From positions 1 through 64,000 of the forward strand of contig CAKOZD010000006.1 in assembly GCA_934131175.1 (NCBI GenBank): a stretch of 64,000 bases of DNA, read 5' to 3'. The DNA comes from an uncultured Bacilli bacterium (lineage in GTDB: Bacteria; Bacillota_I; Bacilli_A; RF39; UBA660). Of this stretch, positions 35,156-44,296 are shown in pieces. Numbering within the stretch: position 1 is the stretch's first letter; each line of letters starts with the position of its first letter. The notes beneath the pieces were generated by a model, which searched no databases, was not told the origin of the DNA, and saw only the letters and a program-made list of their open reading frames with translations. Position numbers and translations under genes: made by a program.

Positions 35156-36570
35156 TGTAATTCTCTAAGTGTCATCAAGAACTCATTTGTCTTCTTAATT
35201 TCTTCATCAAGTTTTTCATAATTTGCAGTATTTTCAAGTTCTAATTCAGTTTGAGACATAGTCTCTTCACTCTTTTCAATTCCAAATATTGGTGAAATAA
35301 TTGGACTACTCTTAAACTTCTTAGACTCAGTTTCTTTAACACTAACAGTATCTTTTGTAATTTCTTTTTTAGTTAAGTAACTATCAATCTTACTTTCTAA
35401 GTCTTTTTCCATTTGAGAAACACTAGGTGCTTCATAAATAGGTCTTACAACTTTAGGTGTCTCAATTACTTGTGACTCAATTATTTGTGGTTCTTCTTCT
35501 AATATTTCTTCTTGTAATTCACTTGCTGGTACGACGTTTTCAATAATAAATGGTTCATCAAAACTACTTGCTTTTTCTCCAACTTTTTTCTCTAAATCTT
35601 GTAAACTTATAGGTTCATTACCCTCATCTGCATATTGAGTAACCTCATTTGCTTCATACATGTCTTTACTTCTCTTAATTAATTCTTCAAGACTTATGAT
35701 AGCATTAGCTTCTTGTTCTTCTTCATAATTATTTAATGCGATATTTTCCATATCATCTTGCATGTTTTCTTTGTTTCTTAATTCTTCTCTAACTCTATCT
35801 AATTCACGTTTAGCGTCTTCCATACTAGGTTCAATACTTGTATATTGTAACTCTTCAGTTTTGTTTTCTTCACTAATAGAATTTAGTGATGCATCAACTA
35901 CATTTTCACTAACAGGTGTCTCTGAAACAACACTTGTACTAACTTCTGCCTCATCATTTACAACTTCATTTACAGCATCATCTACACTAACTTCTTCATC
36001 AAGGTTTTCAATAACAATTGGTTCATGATATGAAACTGCATCATTTGAAACATAATTTTCTGGATTAGTTGATGAAATAATTAATGGCTCAGAGTAAACT
36101 GGAGTTTCTTGATAATTTGAAACAGTTGACTCAAAACTAATTGCTTCTTCTTTATTAACTTCTGGCATAATATCCATTATACTGCGTTCTTTTACTTCTT
36201 CTTTTTCTTCTAAAGTAGTTGGTAGTGCAATTTCTTTATTAACTGAATCAACTACAGGTTTTAATTCAGCAGTTGACTCAAGAAGTTCATTAACACTACT
36301 AGCATTATTTGTGTTACTATAATTTTCATTACTAATTACTTGTAACACCGGCTTTTGATATGCTTCTTCTTTTGTATTCTTAACTTCTGGCATTTCTTCT
36401 TGAACTTGCTCAACTAACTTATTTAACTCTCTAGTGTTATTCTTCATTCTATACTTAGCACTATTAGCCTTAACTAAATATATTATAAAACATATAAAAC
36501 AAGCAATGCCTGCTATTACATATATAATCATTATTTCTTTTGATGTTAAAAACTCTAATAAATCACTCAT
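35140..36570 (-). CDS. Single-pass membrane protein with long acidic disordered region
   Basis: 476 residues. One membrane helix lies at about residues 13-33 (IMIIYVIAGIACFICFIIYLV) and is followed by KYRMKNN, which by the positive-inside rule puts the rest in the cytoplasm. Residues 40-400 are very acidic and repetitive in character (SVNELL, EEEPQIIESQ), with short predicted helices such as MEDAKRELDRVREELRNK. The C-terminus is a coiled coil (YEKLDEEIKKTNEFLMTLRELQKKL). No family recognised. The layout recalls membrane-tethered division or scaffold proteins such as EzrA- or GpsB-associated factors, but that is only an analogy. Confidence 0.7.
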   Translation of the reverse strand: MSDLLEFLTSKEIMIIYVIAGIACFICFIIYLVKANSAKYRMKNNTRELNKLVEQVQEEMPEVKNTKEEAYQKPVLQVISNENYSNTNNASSVNELLESTAELKPVVDSVNKEIALPTTLEEKEEVKERSIMDIMPEVNKEEAISFESTVSNYQETPVYSEPLIISSTNPENYVSNDAVSYHEPIVIENLDEEVSVDDAVNEVVNDEAEVSTSVVSETPVSENVVDASLNSISEENKTEELQYTSIEPSMEDAKRELDRVREELRNKENMQDDMENIALNNYEEEQEANAIISLEELIKRSKDMYEANEVTQYADEGNEPISLQDLEKKVGEKASSFDEPFIIENVVPASELQEEILEEEPQIIESQVIETPKVVRPIYEAPSVSQMEKDLESKIDSYLTKKEITKDTVSVKETESKKFKSSPIISPIFGIEKSEETMSQTELELENTANYEKLDEEIKKTNEFLMTLRELQKKLD

Positions 36571-36744
36571 CTTGATTCCACCTCTATTATCTTAAGTTTA
36601 ACATACACTTACACTAACTTAAAGTACAAATTAAACTAATTGATAATTATTTACTTTTTCTTTACAAATTATTACTTATGTTCGATATAAGTCTATACTA
36701 GGCAAATACCCTACTAATCAAATATAACATATATATTACAATAA

Positions 36745-36753
36745 TGATATAAT
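36745..36753 (+). promoter_or_regulatory. Extended -10 promoter of the SpoVB/MurJ-like gene
   Basis: TGATATAAT 28 bp before the ATG. The leader would be about 20 nt, with no Shine-Dalgarno sequence, so initiation there is unusual for this window. Confidence 0.5.
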
Positions 36754-36780
36754 TTTTTCTAATTTAACATAAATTTTACT

Positions 36781-38067
36781 ATGAAAGAAAAATTTATTAA
36801 ATCAACAATTATTCTCTTAATAGGTGGCTTAATAACAAAAATCCTAGGTCTTATAATTAAAATTACTATGTCAAGATTAATTGGAACAAAAGGTCTTGCT
36901 ATGTACATGTTAATACTCCCAACTTTTTCTCTTTTAATAAATATAGGAACATTTTCAATACCAATTGCTCTTTCTAAATTAATATCAGAAGATACAAGAA
37001 ATAATAAAAATCTTTTCGCATCAACCCTACCAATTCTATTTATTGTAAATATTACTTTAATTACTATTGTCATATTAACATCAAAATATATAAGTACAAC
37101 TCTTTTAAAAAATAAAGATTTATATATAAGTATATTATCAATGTCCTTAGTAATACCATTCACAACAATATCAGCTATTTGTAGAAGTTACTTTTTTGGT
37201 AAAGAAAAAATGACTCCTCACGTAATAAGTAATATTGTAGAAGATGTTGTAAGATTACTTTTAATGATTATAGGAATACCTTACTTTTTACAATTCGGTC
37301 TAAAATATGCAGTATGTTTTATAATACTTTCTAATATAATAAGTGAAGTAACATCAACCATTATTTTAATATTCTTTTTACCAAAAAACATAACTTTAAA
37401 AAGAAGTGACTTCCATCCAAATAAAGTATATATAAAAGATACATTAAAAATATCTATTCCAAATACCCTATCAAGATTAATTGGAAGTATTGCCTATTTT
37501 TTAGAACCAATTATCTTAATTACTTTTTTAAGTAAAAACTATAGTATTAACTATATAACCCATGAATATGGAATTATATCAGGATATGTAATCCCTCTAA
37601 TACTACTTCCATCTTTTTTCACACTAGCAATATCTCAAGCACTTCTGCCAGTAATATCTAAAGAATATATAAAAGGAAATAAAAAATATATAAGAAAAAA
37701 AATAAATGTAACACTTTCATTTACTATAATTTTAGGTCTATTAATAACAATACCTCTTACAATTTACCCAAATTTCTTTTTAAATTTACTTTATAAAACT
37801 AATGAAGGTGCTAATTACATGCGTCTACTTGCTCCTATTTGCTTACTAGAATACATCCAGTCTCCTATATCATTTTCTATAGAAGCAATAGGTAAAAGTA
37901 AAATAAACTTCTATGCATCTATTATAAGTGTTACATCAAGAACAATTATTTTAATAATTCTATCAAACTTTAAACTAGGAATTTATTCATTTATAATATC
38001 ACTTTCTATAAATATTATACTAACTACTATATATTCCTACATAAAATTAAACAAATATATAAAATAA
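36781..38067 (+). CDS. SpoVB/MurJ-like lipid-linked oligosaccharide flippase
   Basis: 428 residues with about 12-14 membrane helices. KSTIILLIGGLITKILGLIIKITMSRLIG matches the start of the stage V sporulation protein B/YtgP/Amj-MurJ-type members of the MOP superfamily, as does RSYFFGKEKMTPHVISNIVEDVVRL. It likely flips lipid II or a related lipid-linked precursor. It is not linked to sporulation genes here. It differs from the Wzx in the capsule locus and is divergent from the acidic membrane protein. The start ATG has no ribosome site in front. Confidence 0.88.
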   Translation: MKEKFIKSTIILLIGGLITKILGLIIKITMSRLIGTKGLAMYMLILPTFSLLINIGTFSIPIALSKLISEDTRNNKNLFASTLPILFIVNITLITIVILTSKYISTTLLKNKDLYISILSMSLVIPFTTISAICRSYFFGKEKMTPHVISNIVEDVVRLLLMIIGIPYFLQFGLKYAVCFIILSNIISEVTSTIILIFFLPKNITLKRSDFHPNKVYIKDTLKISIPNTLSRLIGSIAYFLEPIILITFLSKNYSINYITHEYGIISGYVIPLILLPSFFTLAISQALLPVISKEYIKGNKKYIRKKINVTLSFTIILGLLITIPLTIYPNFFLNLLYKTNEGANYMRLLAPICLLEYIQSPISFSIEAIGKSKINFYASIISVTSRTIILIILSNFKLGIYSFIISLSINIILTTIYSYIKLNKYIK

Positions 38068-38087
38068 CACTAATTTTATATATTTTT

Positions 38088-38117
38088 TTCACTTAATTTT
38101 CATATTTATTGTATAAT
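38088..38117 (+). promoter_or_regulatory. Promoter of the two-component system
   Basis: TTCACT (38088-38093), 18-bp spacer, TATAAT (38112-38117), then GGGAGGG 7 bp before the ATG at 38142. Confidence 0.65.
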
Positions 38118-38141
38118 ATACGTAATTAGGGAGGGATTTCA

Positions 38142-38810
38142 ATGAAAATATTAATAGTCGATGATGAAGATTTAATAAGATCAGTTATAAAAGAATACTG
38201 TTCTAATAGTAATTACGAAACCGAAGAAGCTTCATCTGGAAAAGAAGCCTTAGAGCTTTTAAAAACAAAAGACTATGATTTAATGGTGTTAGATATAATG
38301 ATGCCAGAAATGGATGGATTTACAATGCTTAAAGAACTACCTGTCGAAAAAAGAATACCTACTATCGTCCTTTCTGCTCGTGGAGAAGAATATGACAAAC
38401 TATCTGGATTCGACCTTGGAATAGATGACTATATAACTAAACCATTCTCACCAAAAGAGTTATTAGCCAGAATAAAAGCAGTTTTAAGTAGAACATCCAA
38501 ACAAATGCCTACAATATACAAATTAGATTCTTTAGAAATTAATTATTCTGCACACACTTTAAAAATAGATAATAAAATAATTAATCTCACTCCAAAAGAG
38601 TTTGAAATCCTAACCTATTTAATTAAAAATAAAGATATTGCTATTTCACGTGAGCAATTACTTTCTAATATATGGGGATATGATTTCTTTGGAGATGATA
38701 GAACCGTTGATACTCATATAAAAATGTTAAGAAACAATCTAGGAAAATACAGAGACCACATTATAACAGTAAGAGGAGTTGGTTATAAGTATGTGGAAGA
38801 TGAAGAATAG
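38142..38810 (+). CDS. OmpR/PhoB-family response regulator
   Basis: 222 residues. Receiver domain at 1-115 with D7/D8, phosphoacceptor D51 (LMVLDIMMP), TIVLSARG and the switch Lys in DDYITKPFSP. The DNA-binding winged helix at 125-220 has LTPKEFEILTYLIKN and DDRTVDTHIKMLRNNLG. It is the first gene of an operon with the kinase, overlapping it by 20 nt. Target genes are unknown. The window gives no specific signal such as a transporter next to it. Confidence 0.95.
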   Translation: MKILIVDDEDLIRSVIKEYCSNSNYETEEASSGKEALELLKTKDYDLMVLDIMMPEMDGFTMLKELPVEKRIPTIVLSARGEEYDKLSGFDLGIDDYITKPFSPKELLARIKAVLSRTSKQMPTIYKLDSLEINYSAHTLKIDNKIINLTPKEFEILTYLIKNKDIAISREQLLSNIWGYDFFGDDRTVDTHIKMLRNNLGKYRDHIITVRGVGYKYVEDEE

Positions 38811-40188
38811 CCTAAATAATGTTATTTTAAAATATTTTGTAATTTTTTCTATATCAATAATATCTTTCTTATGGTTGTTTCAATTTCTTTTTTTTAAAAG
38901 TTTTTATAAAGAACAAAAAATAAACGATGTAAAAGCCGTTGCATCTAAAGTTTCAAAATATCAAAATACAGATGAATTTAACGAAATAATAAACACTCTT
39001 GCTATGGACAAGAGTGTTTGTATTGAAATTGATGATAATAATTTTGATTCATTATATCATTCTAGCTACTTTGGAAAAGGTTGTATTTCTAATAAACAAA
39101 AAACAGATTACTTTAAATTTGACTTTATGAGAAGTAATGTTGATGAAAAGCAATATGAATTAACTAATAGAAATCAAGATACAACAATAGTTTATGCATT
39201 AAAACTAGATAATGAAAGATATGCTTTTGTAAACACATCAATTGTTCCAGTAGATGGTATTACTACTCTACTTACAAAACAACTTGCAGTAATGACCATA
39301 CTTATTTTAATAATATCTTATGTACTGGCCTACTTCATTTCAAATCACATTGCTAATCCAATAAAAGAGATTAATAATAAAGCAAAAAATCTCGCAACAG
39401 GAAACTTTGATATTGATTTTACAAATGATGCAAAAATAACTGAAATAAATGATTTAACAAAAACACTAAATTATGCAAAAGATGAATTAAGTAAGACTGA
39501 AGAATATAGAAGAGATTTAATGGCCAATGTCTCACATGACTTAAAAACACCACTTACAATGATTAAAGCCTATGCTGAAATGAGTATGGACCTACATTCA
39601 GATAATAAAGAAAAACAAAAAAATGATATGGAAACAATTATATCAGAAGCAGATAGACTAACAGTCTTAGTAAATGATATATTAACACTATCTGTAATGC
39701 AAACAAATCTTGATACTCTAAACTTAGAAGAATTTGACTTAATAAATTTAACAGAAGACGTATTAAAAAAATATAGTTTATACCAAGAAACAGAAAATTA
39801 TAAATTTATATTTAACCATAATATAGATAGCTTAATAATAAATGCTGATAAAAAGAAAATAGAACAAGTAATTTATAACTTAGTAAATAATGCCATTAAC
39901 TATACAGGAGATGACAATAAAGTTACTATTAATATAAATCAAAATGATAAAGAAACATTAGTTGAAATAATTGATACTGGAAAAGGTATAAAAGATGAAG
40001 ATATTCCATATATTTGGGATAAATATTATAAAAATAAAAAGAAACATAAAAGAAATTTAGTTGGAACTGGACTAGGTCTATCAATAGTAAAAAATATCTT
40101 TGAACTTCATAAATATGAATATGGAGTAAAAACTAAAAAAGATCATGGAAGTAATTTCTATTTTATAATTCCAAATAAAAATAATTAA
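38791..40188 (+). CDS. Sensor histidine kinase of the OmpR-type pair
   Basis: About 465 residues from ATG 38791, with AAGAGGAG 12 bp upstream. A TTG at 38779 lies right on that site and is less likely. Two membrane helices (about 10-30 and 160-185) enclose a 130-residue external sensor with no known domain. A HAMP (HIANPIKEINNKA), the H-box VSHDLKTPLTMIKAY, N-box QVIYNLVNNAINYT, DTGKGI and GTGLGLSIVK follow. It phosphorylates the regulator encoded just upstream. The stop is followed by a strong terminator. Confidence 0.94.
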   Translation: MWKMKNSLNNVILKYFVIFSISIISFLWLFQFLFFKSFYKEQKINDVKAVASKVSKYQNTDEFNEIINTLAMDKSVCIEIDDNNFDSLYHSSYFGKGCISNKQKTDYFKFDFMRSNVDEKQYELTNRNQDTTIVYALKLDNERYAFVNTSIVPVDGITTLLTKQLAVMTILILIISYVLAYFISNHIANPIKEINNKAKNLATGNFDIDFTNDAKITEINDLTKTLNYAKDELSKTEEYRRDLMANVSHDLKTPLTMIKAYAEMSMDLHSDNKEKQKNDMETIISEADRLTVLVNDILTLSVMQTNLDTLNLEEFDLINLTEDVLKKYSLYQETENYKFIFNHNIDSLIINADKKKIEQVIYNLVNNAINYTGDDNKVTININQNDKETLVEIIDTGKGIKDEDIPYIWDKYYKNKKKHKRNLVGTGLGLSIVKNIFELHKYEYGVKTKKDHGSNFYFIIPNKNN

Positions 40189-40190
40189 AC

Positions 40191-40224
40191 AAAACCTCGT
40201 TTTAAATATAAGAAACGAGGTTTT
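40191..40224. terminator. Strong bidirectional terminator
   Basis: Perfect 12-bp stem AAAACCTCGTTT / AAACGAGGTTTT, 10-nt loop, between the convergent kinase gene (plus) and the 176-residue gene (minus). Confidence 0.88.
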
Positions 40225-40283
40225 ATATTATTAATAAGTAAAATAAAAGGATAACTTAAAAGTCATCCATTATATTTGTTAAA

Positions 40284-40814
40284 TTACTTAACTATCTTTT
40301 TTGTCTTAGATTTCTCTTCTTCTAAAAAATATCCCCTAAAGTATTCTTGTAAAGCACGAACTCTTTCCATATTGTATATCTCATCATTTTTTAAATCAAT
40401 TTTCCTATAATCATAAGTACTATTACTATTACGACTTCTACTTTTTCTACTAATTACAACATATGCTTCATACTCGTCAGGACTAATATAATCAATTCTC
40501 TCTAGTGCTCCACCTTTAGAAACTATTTTACCAACATAAGCACCTAATTTTCTATCTATAGAAACGCCATATCCAACTGAAATCATATTGTGCTTAGCCT
40601 CATCCATTAATCTTTTAATAACATCATAAGTCAAAACCTCATCTGTTTTTCCATTTAAAATATCATATATATTTTTTGCTAAACAAGGATCAACATCTAT
40701 AGATGGTGACATACTCTCATCTAACATCATATCTCTTTGTCTATTTTTAATAGTTTCACATTTATATACTCCAGCTACATTTTCTCTTATTTCATTAGTT
40801 AACATTTGACTCAT
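40284..40814 (-). CDS. Unknown soluble protein of 176 residues
   Basis: No family recognised. The N-terminal half is helical (LAKNIYDILNG, VIKRLMDEAKHNMIS). The middle has strands VGYGVSIDRKLGAYVGKIV and YEAYVVISRKSR, and the C-terminus is Lys/Glu-rich (EEEKSKTKKIVK). No signal or membrane helix. It is 35 nt after the 438-residue gene and has its own GGGGAGAGG site before the ATG, so the two are probably one operon. A partner role to that protein is possible. Confidence 0.65.
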   Translation of the reverse strand: MSQMLTNEIRENVAGVYKCETIKNRQRDMMLDESMSPSIDVDPCLAKNIYDILNGKTDEVLTYDVIKRLMDEAKHNMISVGYGVSIDRKLGAYVGKIVSKGGALERIDYISPDEYEAYVVISRKSRSRNSNSTYDYRKIDLKNDEIYNMERVRALQEYFRGYFLEEEKSKTKKIVK

Positions 40815-40849
40815 ATTAACACCTCTCCCCTTATTATAATAATTTAATT

Positions 40850-42166
40850 TTATTTTCTTTTAACTTTGTTATCATAACTTGTAAAACTTGCTAAAGCATC
40901 TTCCCCGCAAGAAAACTTATTAGGATCAATTCCACAGTCTTTAGAATTATCCCATATCTCATCACGTAACCTATATTTATAATTATCGTCAAATCTGTAT
41001 AATACTTTTGCTTGATGTTTAACAATTAAATCTATATCTCGATTACTTATATTAATAATATTATTTCCAACTCTTACATTAATAGATATTTTTTCATTAA
41101 AACAAGCAGCATTCATTATCTTATCACCAAATAAATCAAAAGACCTTTTAAATGCATCTTGATACTCTTCTGTATCAATTTCCTCTTCTCTAATAAAAGT
41201 ATAATTAGGATTATCTTTATTATTAGAAGCCATTCTTTGTAAATCTTTTACTTTATATAAGTAAACAAGTCCTAAAAAATAATCTTTATAAAGCATATCA
41301 CCAGAATCTTGAACACTAAGATTTTTATTTTGATTTTCTCTAATCCAGTCTCTTGTAGTAGTATCAATACTCTTAGAAATCAAACTGCTTCTAACATCAT
41401 TATATGAATTACCCTCACAATAACTACTATATCCAATATAATCAGTAATTGGACTAGTCATAACAGGAGGTTTATTAACATGTTCAAACAACTCTGGATT
41501 CTTTTCAAAAACTAAATTTATCATATTAATCATATCAGCAAAATTTTCATTACTTGCATATATAATACAACAATCATCTCTTTTAGAAATATTATTAAAT
41601 TTAAAATCAAAAGTTTTTTGTTTTTTGAAACACTCATTGACAAAAGCATCAATAAATTTATAAATATATCTTCTATCAATATTTAAATATAGTGAATGTT
41701 CTCTTTTTTCTTTCTCTACTGATGCACATGTTATATCACTAAAGTTATATTCTTTAAATAAATCATCACTTTTAAAATCCCATCTATATTTAGAAAGCAA
41801 CTCTTTTAAATCACTATCAAGAACATTGTCAGGATTGATAAGTTTTAATATATTATCTGCTGTATCAAATCTATAACTATCTAAATAAGAATAAAATTTT
41901 AAAAATCCAAGTCTTTCTTTATCTGTTAAATGTCCTCTCGCAAATATATTATTAAGAGTTAATCTCCATAAACCAAATATTCTAGTATAAAATACATTTT
42001 TATCTTCTAAATCTTCTCCAAAAATACTAAGATCATTCTTACTATTAACTTTTAAAACAGCTTCACTAAAATTAGAAGAATCACTATAAGTATCAACTAT
42101 ACTTTCTAAAGTTTCATTATCATATAAAGGATTCTTTAATGATTTATAAAAACCACAATATTTCAT
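40850..42166 (-). CDS. Unknown protein, faintly HopA1-like
   Basis: 438 residues, soluble. Residues about 150-270 follow a layout seen in the HopA1 effector-like family: a strand LYLNIDRRYIYKFIDAFV, a basic-acidic turn RDDCCIIYASN, then PPVMTSPITDYIGYSSYCEGN and a final (N/D)DVRSSLI. HopA1-like domains occur in type III effectors and in some RiPP kinases, so this may be a protein-modifying domain; I hold this only weakly. The C-terminal half is helical. It starts a minus-strand operon with the 176-residue gene. Confidence 0.5.
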   Translation of the reverse strand: MKYCGFYKSLKNPLYDNETLESIVDTYSDSSNFSEAVLKVNSKNDLSIFGEDLEDKNVFYTRIFGLWRLTLNNIFARGHLTDKERLGFLKFYSYLDSYRFDTADNILKLINPDNVLDSDLKELLSKYRWDFKSDDLFKEYNFSDITCASVEKEKREHSLYLNIDRRYIYKFIDAFVNECFKKQKTFDFKFNNISKRDDCCIIYASNENFADMINMINLVFEKNPELFEHVNKPPVMTSPITDYIGYSSYCEGNSYNDVRSSLISKSIDTTTRDWIRENQNKNLSVQDSGDMLYKDYFLGLVYLYKVKDLQRMASNNKDNPNYTFIREEEIDTEEYQDAFKRSFDLFGDKIMNAACFNEKISINVRVGNNIINISNRDIDLIVKHQAKVLYRFDDNYKYRLRDEIWDNSKDCGIDPNKFSCGEDALASFTSYDNKVKRK

Positions 42167-42230
42167 ATATAAATCCCCTTTCTTTTCGAGAGTATATTAT
42201 ATCACATAAGTAAACATTTGTAAAAGAAAA

Positions 42231-42255
42231 ACTATTAAGCTTAACGTCTAATAGT
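42231..42255 (-). terminator. Intrinsic terminator after the first LRR/zinc-ribbon membrane gene
   Basis: 7-bp stem ACTATTA / TAATAGT with an 11-nt loop, then TTTTTC on the minus strand. It is 3 nt after the stop. Confidence 0.65.
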
Positions 42256-42257
42256 TC

Positions 42258-43856
42258 TTAATAATTTAAAAAAGGATAAGTATCTTGAAAAGCATAAGGA
42301 TTTACATCCATACCTTCAGGAAAAGAAACGTTATAAAATTCAATAGAATCTGAAAAGGAATAATCAGAAATATAAGTTAGTTCACTATTATCAGAAAAGT
42401 TCACTTCACTTAAATTTTTTGTTCTATAAAACGCATATTTACCTATTACTGACACTTTATCAGGAATACTAATAAACTCTAACGACTTGCAATATTCAAA
42501 AGTTCTATCACTTATTACTGATAAATTAGGTGATAACTCTATAGAAACTAAATTCCTTGCATTATGAAATGCACCACTACCAAGAAAGGTTAAAGAACTA
42601 GGAAGACTAACTGTCTTAAGAGAAATATTATTATAAAATACCCCTTCTCCAATATATTTAATTTTATTAGAAAGATGTATATCTTTAAGACTTAAACAAT
42701 TTTTAAAAGCATACTTATCAATACTCAAAACATTATTTGGAATATTTACTTCCTTTAAAAAATACATATTAGAAAAACTATTTTTACTTATTTTTATAAC
42801 TTTACGTCCCCTATAAGTCTTTGGAATAGTTACTTTATCAAAACTAAATACACTAAATGTATAATTTTTAATAGCATATCCTCCACTAACTTTTTCATAT
42901 ATTATATGAGGCGATGAAAATATTATAAAAGACAAAGTAAATGCACATACTACTCCACTAAACTTATATATATAAGACTTATCTTCTACTAATTTATTTT
43001 TAATTTCTAAAATTAAATCACTAAAACATTCACTGCTCCTCATCCTAAAAACTTTTTTCAAATAATTAATTAAATTATATCTACATATTTTAATATAAAA
43101 AACAACAAGAAAACATAAACCAATTAAATAAAATAAAATTGGTAAATGAAAAAAAATCGAACTTACATATATAAATAATAAAACAGAAAAAACTACATAT
43201 AAAATATTCTTATAAACTTTCATTTCACTAAGTATCATTTTATTACTAATATTATTATTTTCTAATTCCCTATTTATAAAATAATTAATAAAAGCCTCAT
43301 TTGAATTATTATAACCTACTTTAAAACTATATTGAGCCATACTACAACTTGTACAAAAATTATCTTTTATAGTGAGATTTTTACCACACTTAGGACACTC
43401 TATATTAATATCTAAAAACTTATCTATTTTAATATCTTCATATTTTGAAATACTATCTAAAACATTCTTTGCTAAAGGATTATTAAATATATTTTTCTTT
43501 AAATATTTCTTTATCTTTAATTTTTCACGACAATTTGTTATAGAAACAACAATACTTAAAAGTAATGTAAAAATTAAATCTGCAATAGCACAAATTACAG
43601 AAGATGCAAAATTTAAAACAACAATTATTAAAATTCTAAGAAGGAATAAATATTTAATACTAGTTTTTGTATCATCATCATAAATAAAATTATAAAGAGG
43701 TCTAAAAGCAAAAAAAGTAATTATAATAGTTGAAATAATCTCTGAAATAATTGAATAGAATAATAATTCTTGATTAACTAAAGTTTTTGCAAAAACAGTA
43801 ATTGGAACAAATAACAATATAAAACTTAATATAAAATATTTATTTATCTTCTTCAT
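42258..43856 (-). CDS. Membrane protein with zinc ribbon and C-terminal BspA-type LRRs
   Basis: 532 residues. Three to four membrane helices lie in residues 1-120 (LLFVPITVFA, then IIVVLNFASSVICAIADLIFTLLL). A zinc ribbon CPKCGKNLTIKDNFCTSC sits near 155-172, more helices at about 215-260 and 295-315, and about eight LRR_5 units (FSNMYFLKEVNIPNNV, FKNCLSLKDIHLS) from 350 to the end. It is a larger paralog of the protein at 47470: both share KNVFN/YKNILY-VV-FIYVS-IFFH and FYNNISLKTVSLP-type units. The topology places LRRs after the last helix, probably outside. Function unknown. Confidence 0.8.
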   Translation of the reverse strand: MKKINKYFILSFILLFVPITVFAKTLVNQELLFYSIISEIISTIIITFFAFRPLYNFIYDDDTKTSIKYLFLLRILIIVVLNFASSVICAIADLIFTLLLSIVVSITNCREKLKIKKYLKKNIFNNPLAKNVLDSISKYEDIKIDKFLDINIECPKCGKNLTIKDNFCTSCSMAQYSFKVGYNNSNEAFINYFINRELENNNISNKMILSEMKVYKNILYVVFSVLLFIYVSSIFFHLPILFYLIGLCFLVVFYIKICRYNLINYLKKVFRMRSSECFSDLILEIKNKLVEDKSYIYKFSGVVCAFTLSFIIFSSPHIIYEKVSGGYAIKNYTFSVFSFDKVTIPKTYRGRKVIKISKNSFSNMYFLKEVNIPNNVLSIDKYAFKNCLSLKDIHLSNKIKYIGEGVFYNNISLKTVSLPSSLTFLGSGAFHNARNLVSIELSPNLSVISDRTFEYCKSLEFISIPDKVSVIGKYAFYRTKNLSEVNFSDNSELTYISDYSFSDSIEFYNVSFPEGMDVNPYAFQDTYPFLNY

Positions 43857-43868
43857 AAATACACCTCA

Positions 43869-44219
43869 TTAAAAATCAATAGACTCAACAATCGCTTTAT
43901 CATAATAAATATTATTGCTTCCACAGCCCGGACAAACAATGTCATTGTGCGTTATCTTTCTACCACACTTAGAGCATTTTATTTTACTAGCATCCTCTTC
44001 CATATTTTTTTCAAGTTCAACTTTCTCTAAATACTCTAATTTTAAAATTCTATCATTAAAATACACAATTATAGTAATCATAATAACGGCAGATATAAAA
44101 CAAGCATATAATCCAATATCATTTAGATAACTAACAAATATTATATATAAAAAAAATAAAACAACTACTCCAACTATAAAAACATTCTTTATTAATTTTA
44201 AAACTTTCTTATTATTCAC
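43869..44219 (-). CDS. Small membrane protein with C-terminal zinc ribbon
   Basis: 116 residues: two membrane helices (about 12-32 and 35-55), then a charged linker and a zinc ribbon KCSKCGRKI with VCPGCGSNN, ending DKAIVESIDF. The same DKAIVKSSDF string occurs after the zinc ribbon of the 415-residue protein at 47470-48717, and the two genes have identical upstream DNA. It is therefore a partial duplicate of that gene's front half. The start is ATG or GTG at 44219 behind GAGGCGATA; it precedes the 532-residue gene by 12 nt. Confidence 0.75.
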   Translation of the reverse strand: MNNKKVLKLIKNVFIVGVVVLFFLYIIFVSYLNDIGLYACFISAVIMITIIVYFNDRILKLEYLEKVELEKNMEEDASKIKCSKCGRKITHNDIVCPGCGSNNIYYDKAIVESIDF

Positions 44220-44247
44220 ATTATCGCCTCAACTCTACTCTAAAAAA

Positions 44248-44256
44248 ATTATACCA
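44248..44256 (-). promoter_or_regulatory. Extended -10 promoter in repeat copy 1
   Basis: TGGTATAAT on the minus strand, directly after the terminator, driving the 116-residue gene. Confidence 0.6.
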
Positions 44257-44266
44257 TAAAATAAAA

Positions 44267-44281
44267 AGGAGTATAACTCCT
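44267..44281 (-). terminator. Intrinsic terminator in repeat copy 1
   Basis: AGGAGT / ACTCCT stem with a 3-nt loop and then TTTTTATTTT on the minus strand. It ends the radical SAM operon. Confidence 0.75.
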
Positions 44282-44296
44282 AATTATAAATAATAA

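Larger units (their letters stand above)
44227..44293. repeat. 67-bp perfect direct repeat, copy 1
   Basis: Identical base for base to 48717-48783. It contains a terminator hairpin (44267-44281) and an extended -10 promoter TGGTATAAT (44248-44256, minus strand). See copy 2. Confidence 0.95.

Noticed and set aside
36781..38067. Sporulation gene (spoVB proper)
   Set aside because: The protein belongs to the flippase superfamily that includes SpoVB, but no other sporulation genes are near, so a cell-wall or lipid-linked-sugar flippase role is the safer call.
38779..38790. TTG at 38779 as start of the histidine kinase
   Set aside because: It touches the AGGAG sequence, leaving no spacing; the ATG at 38791 is more plausible.
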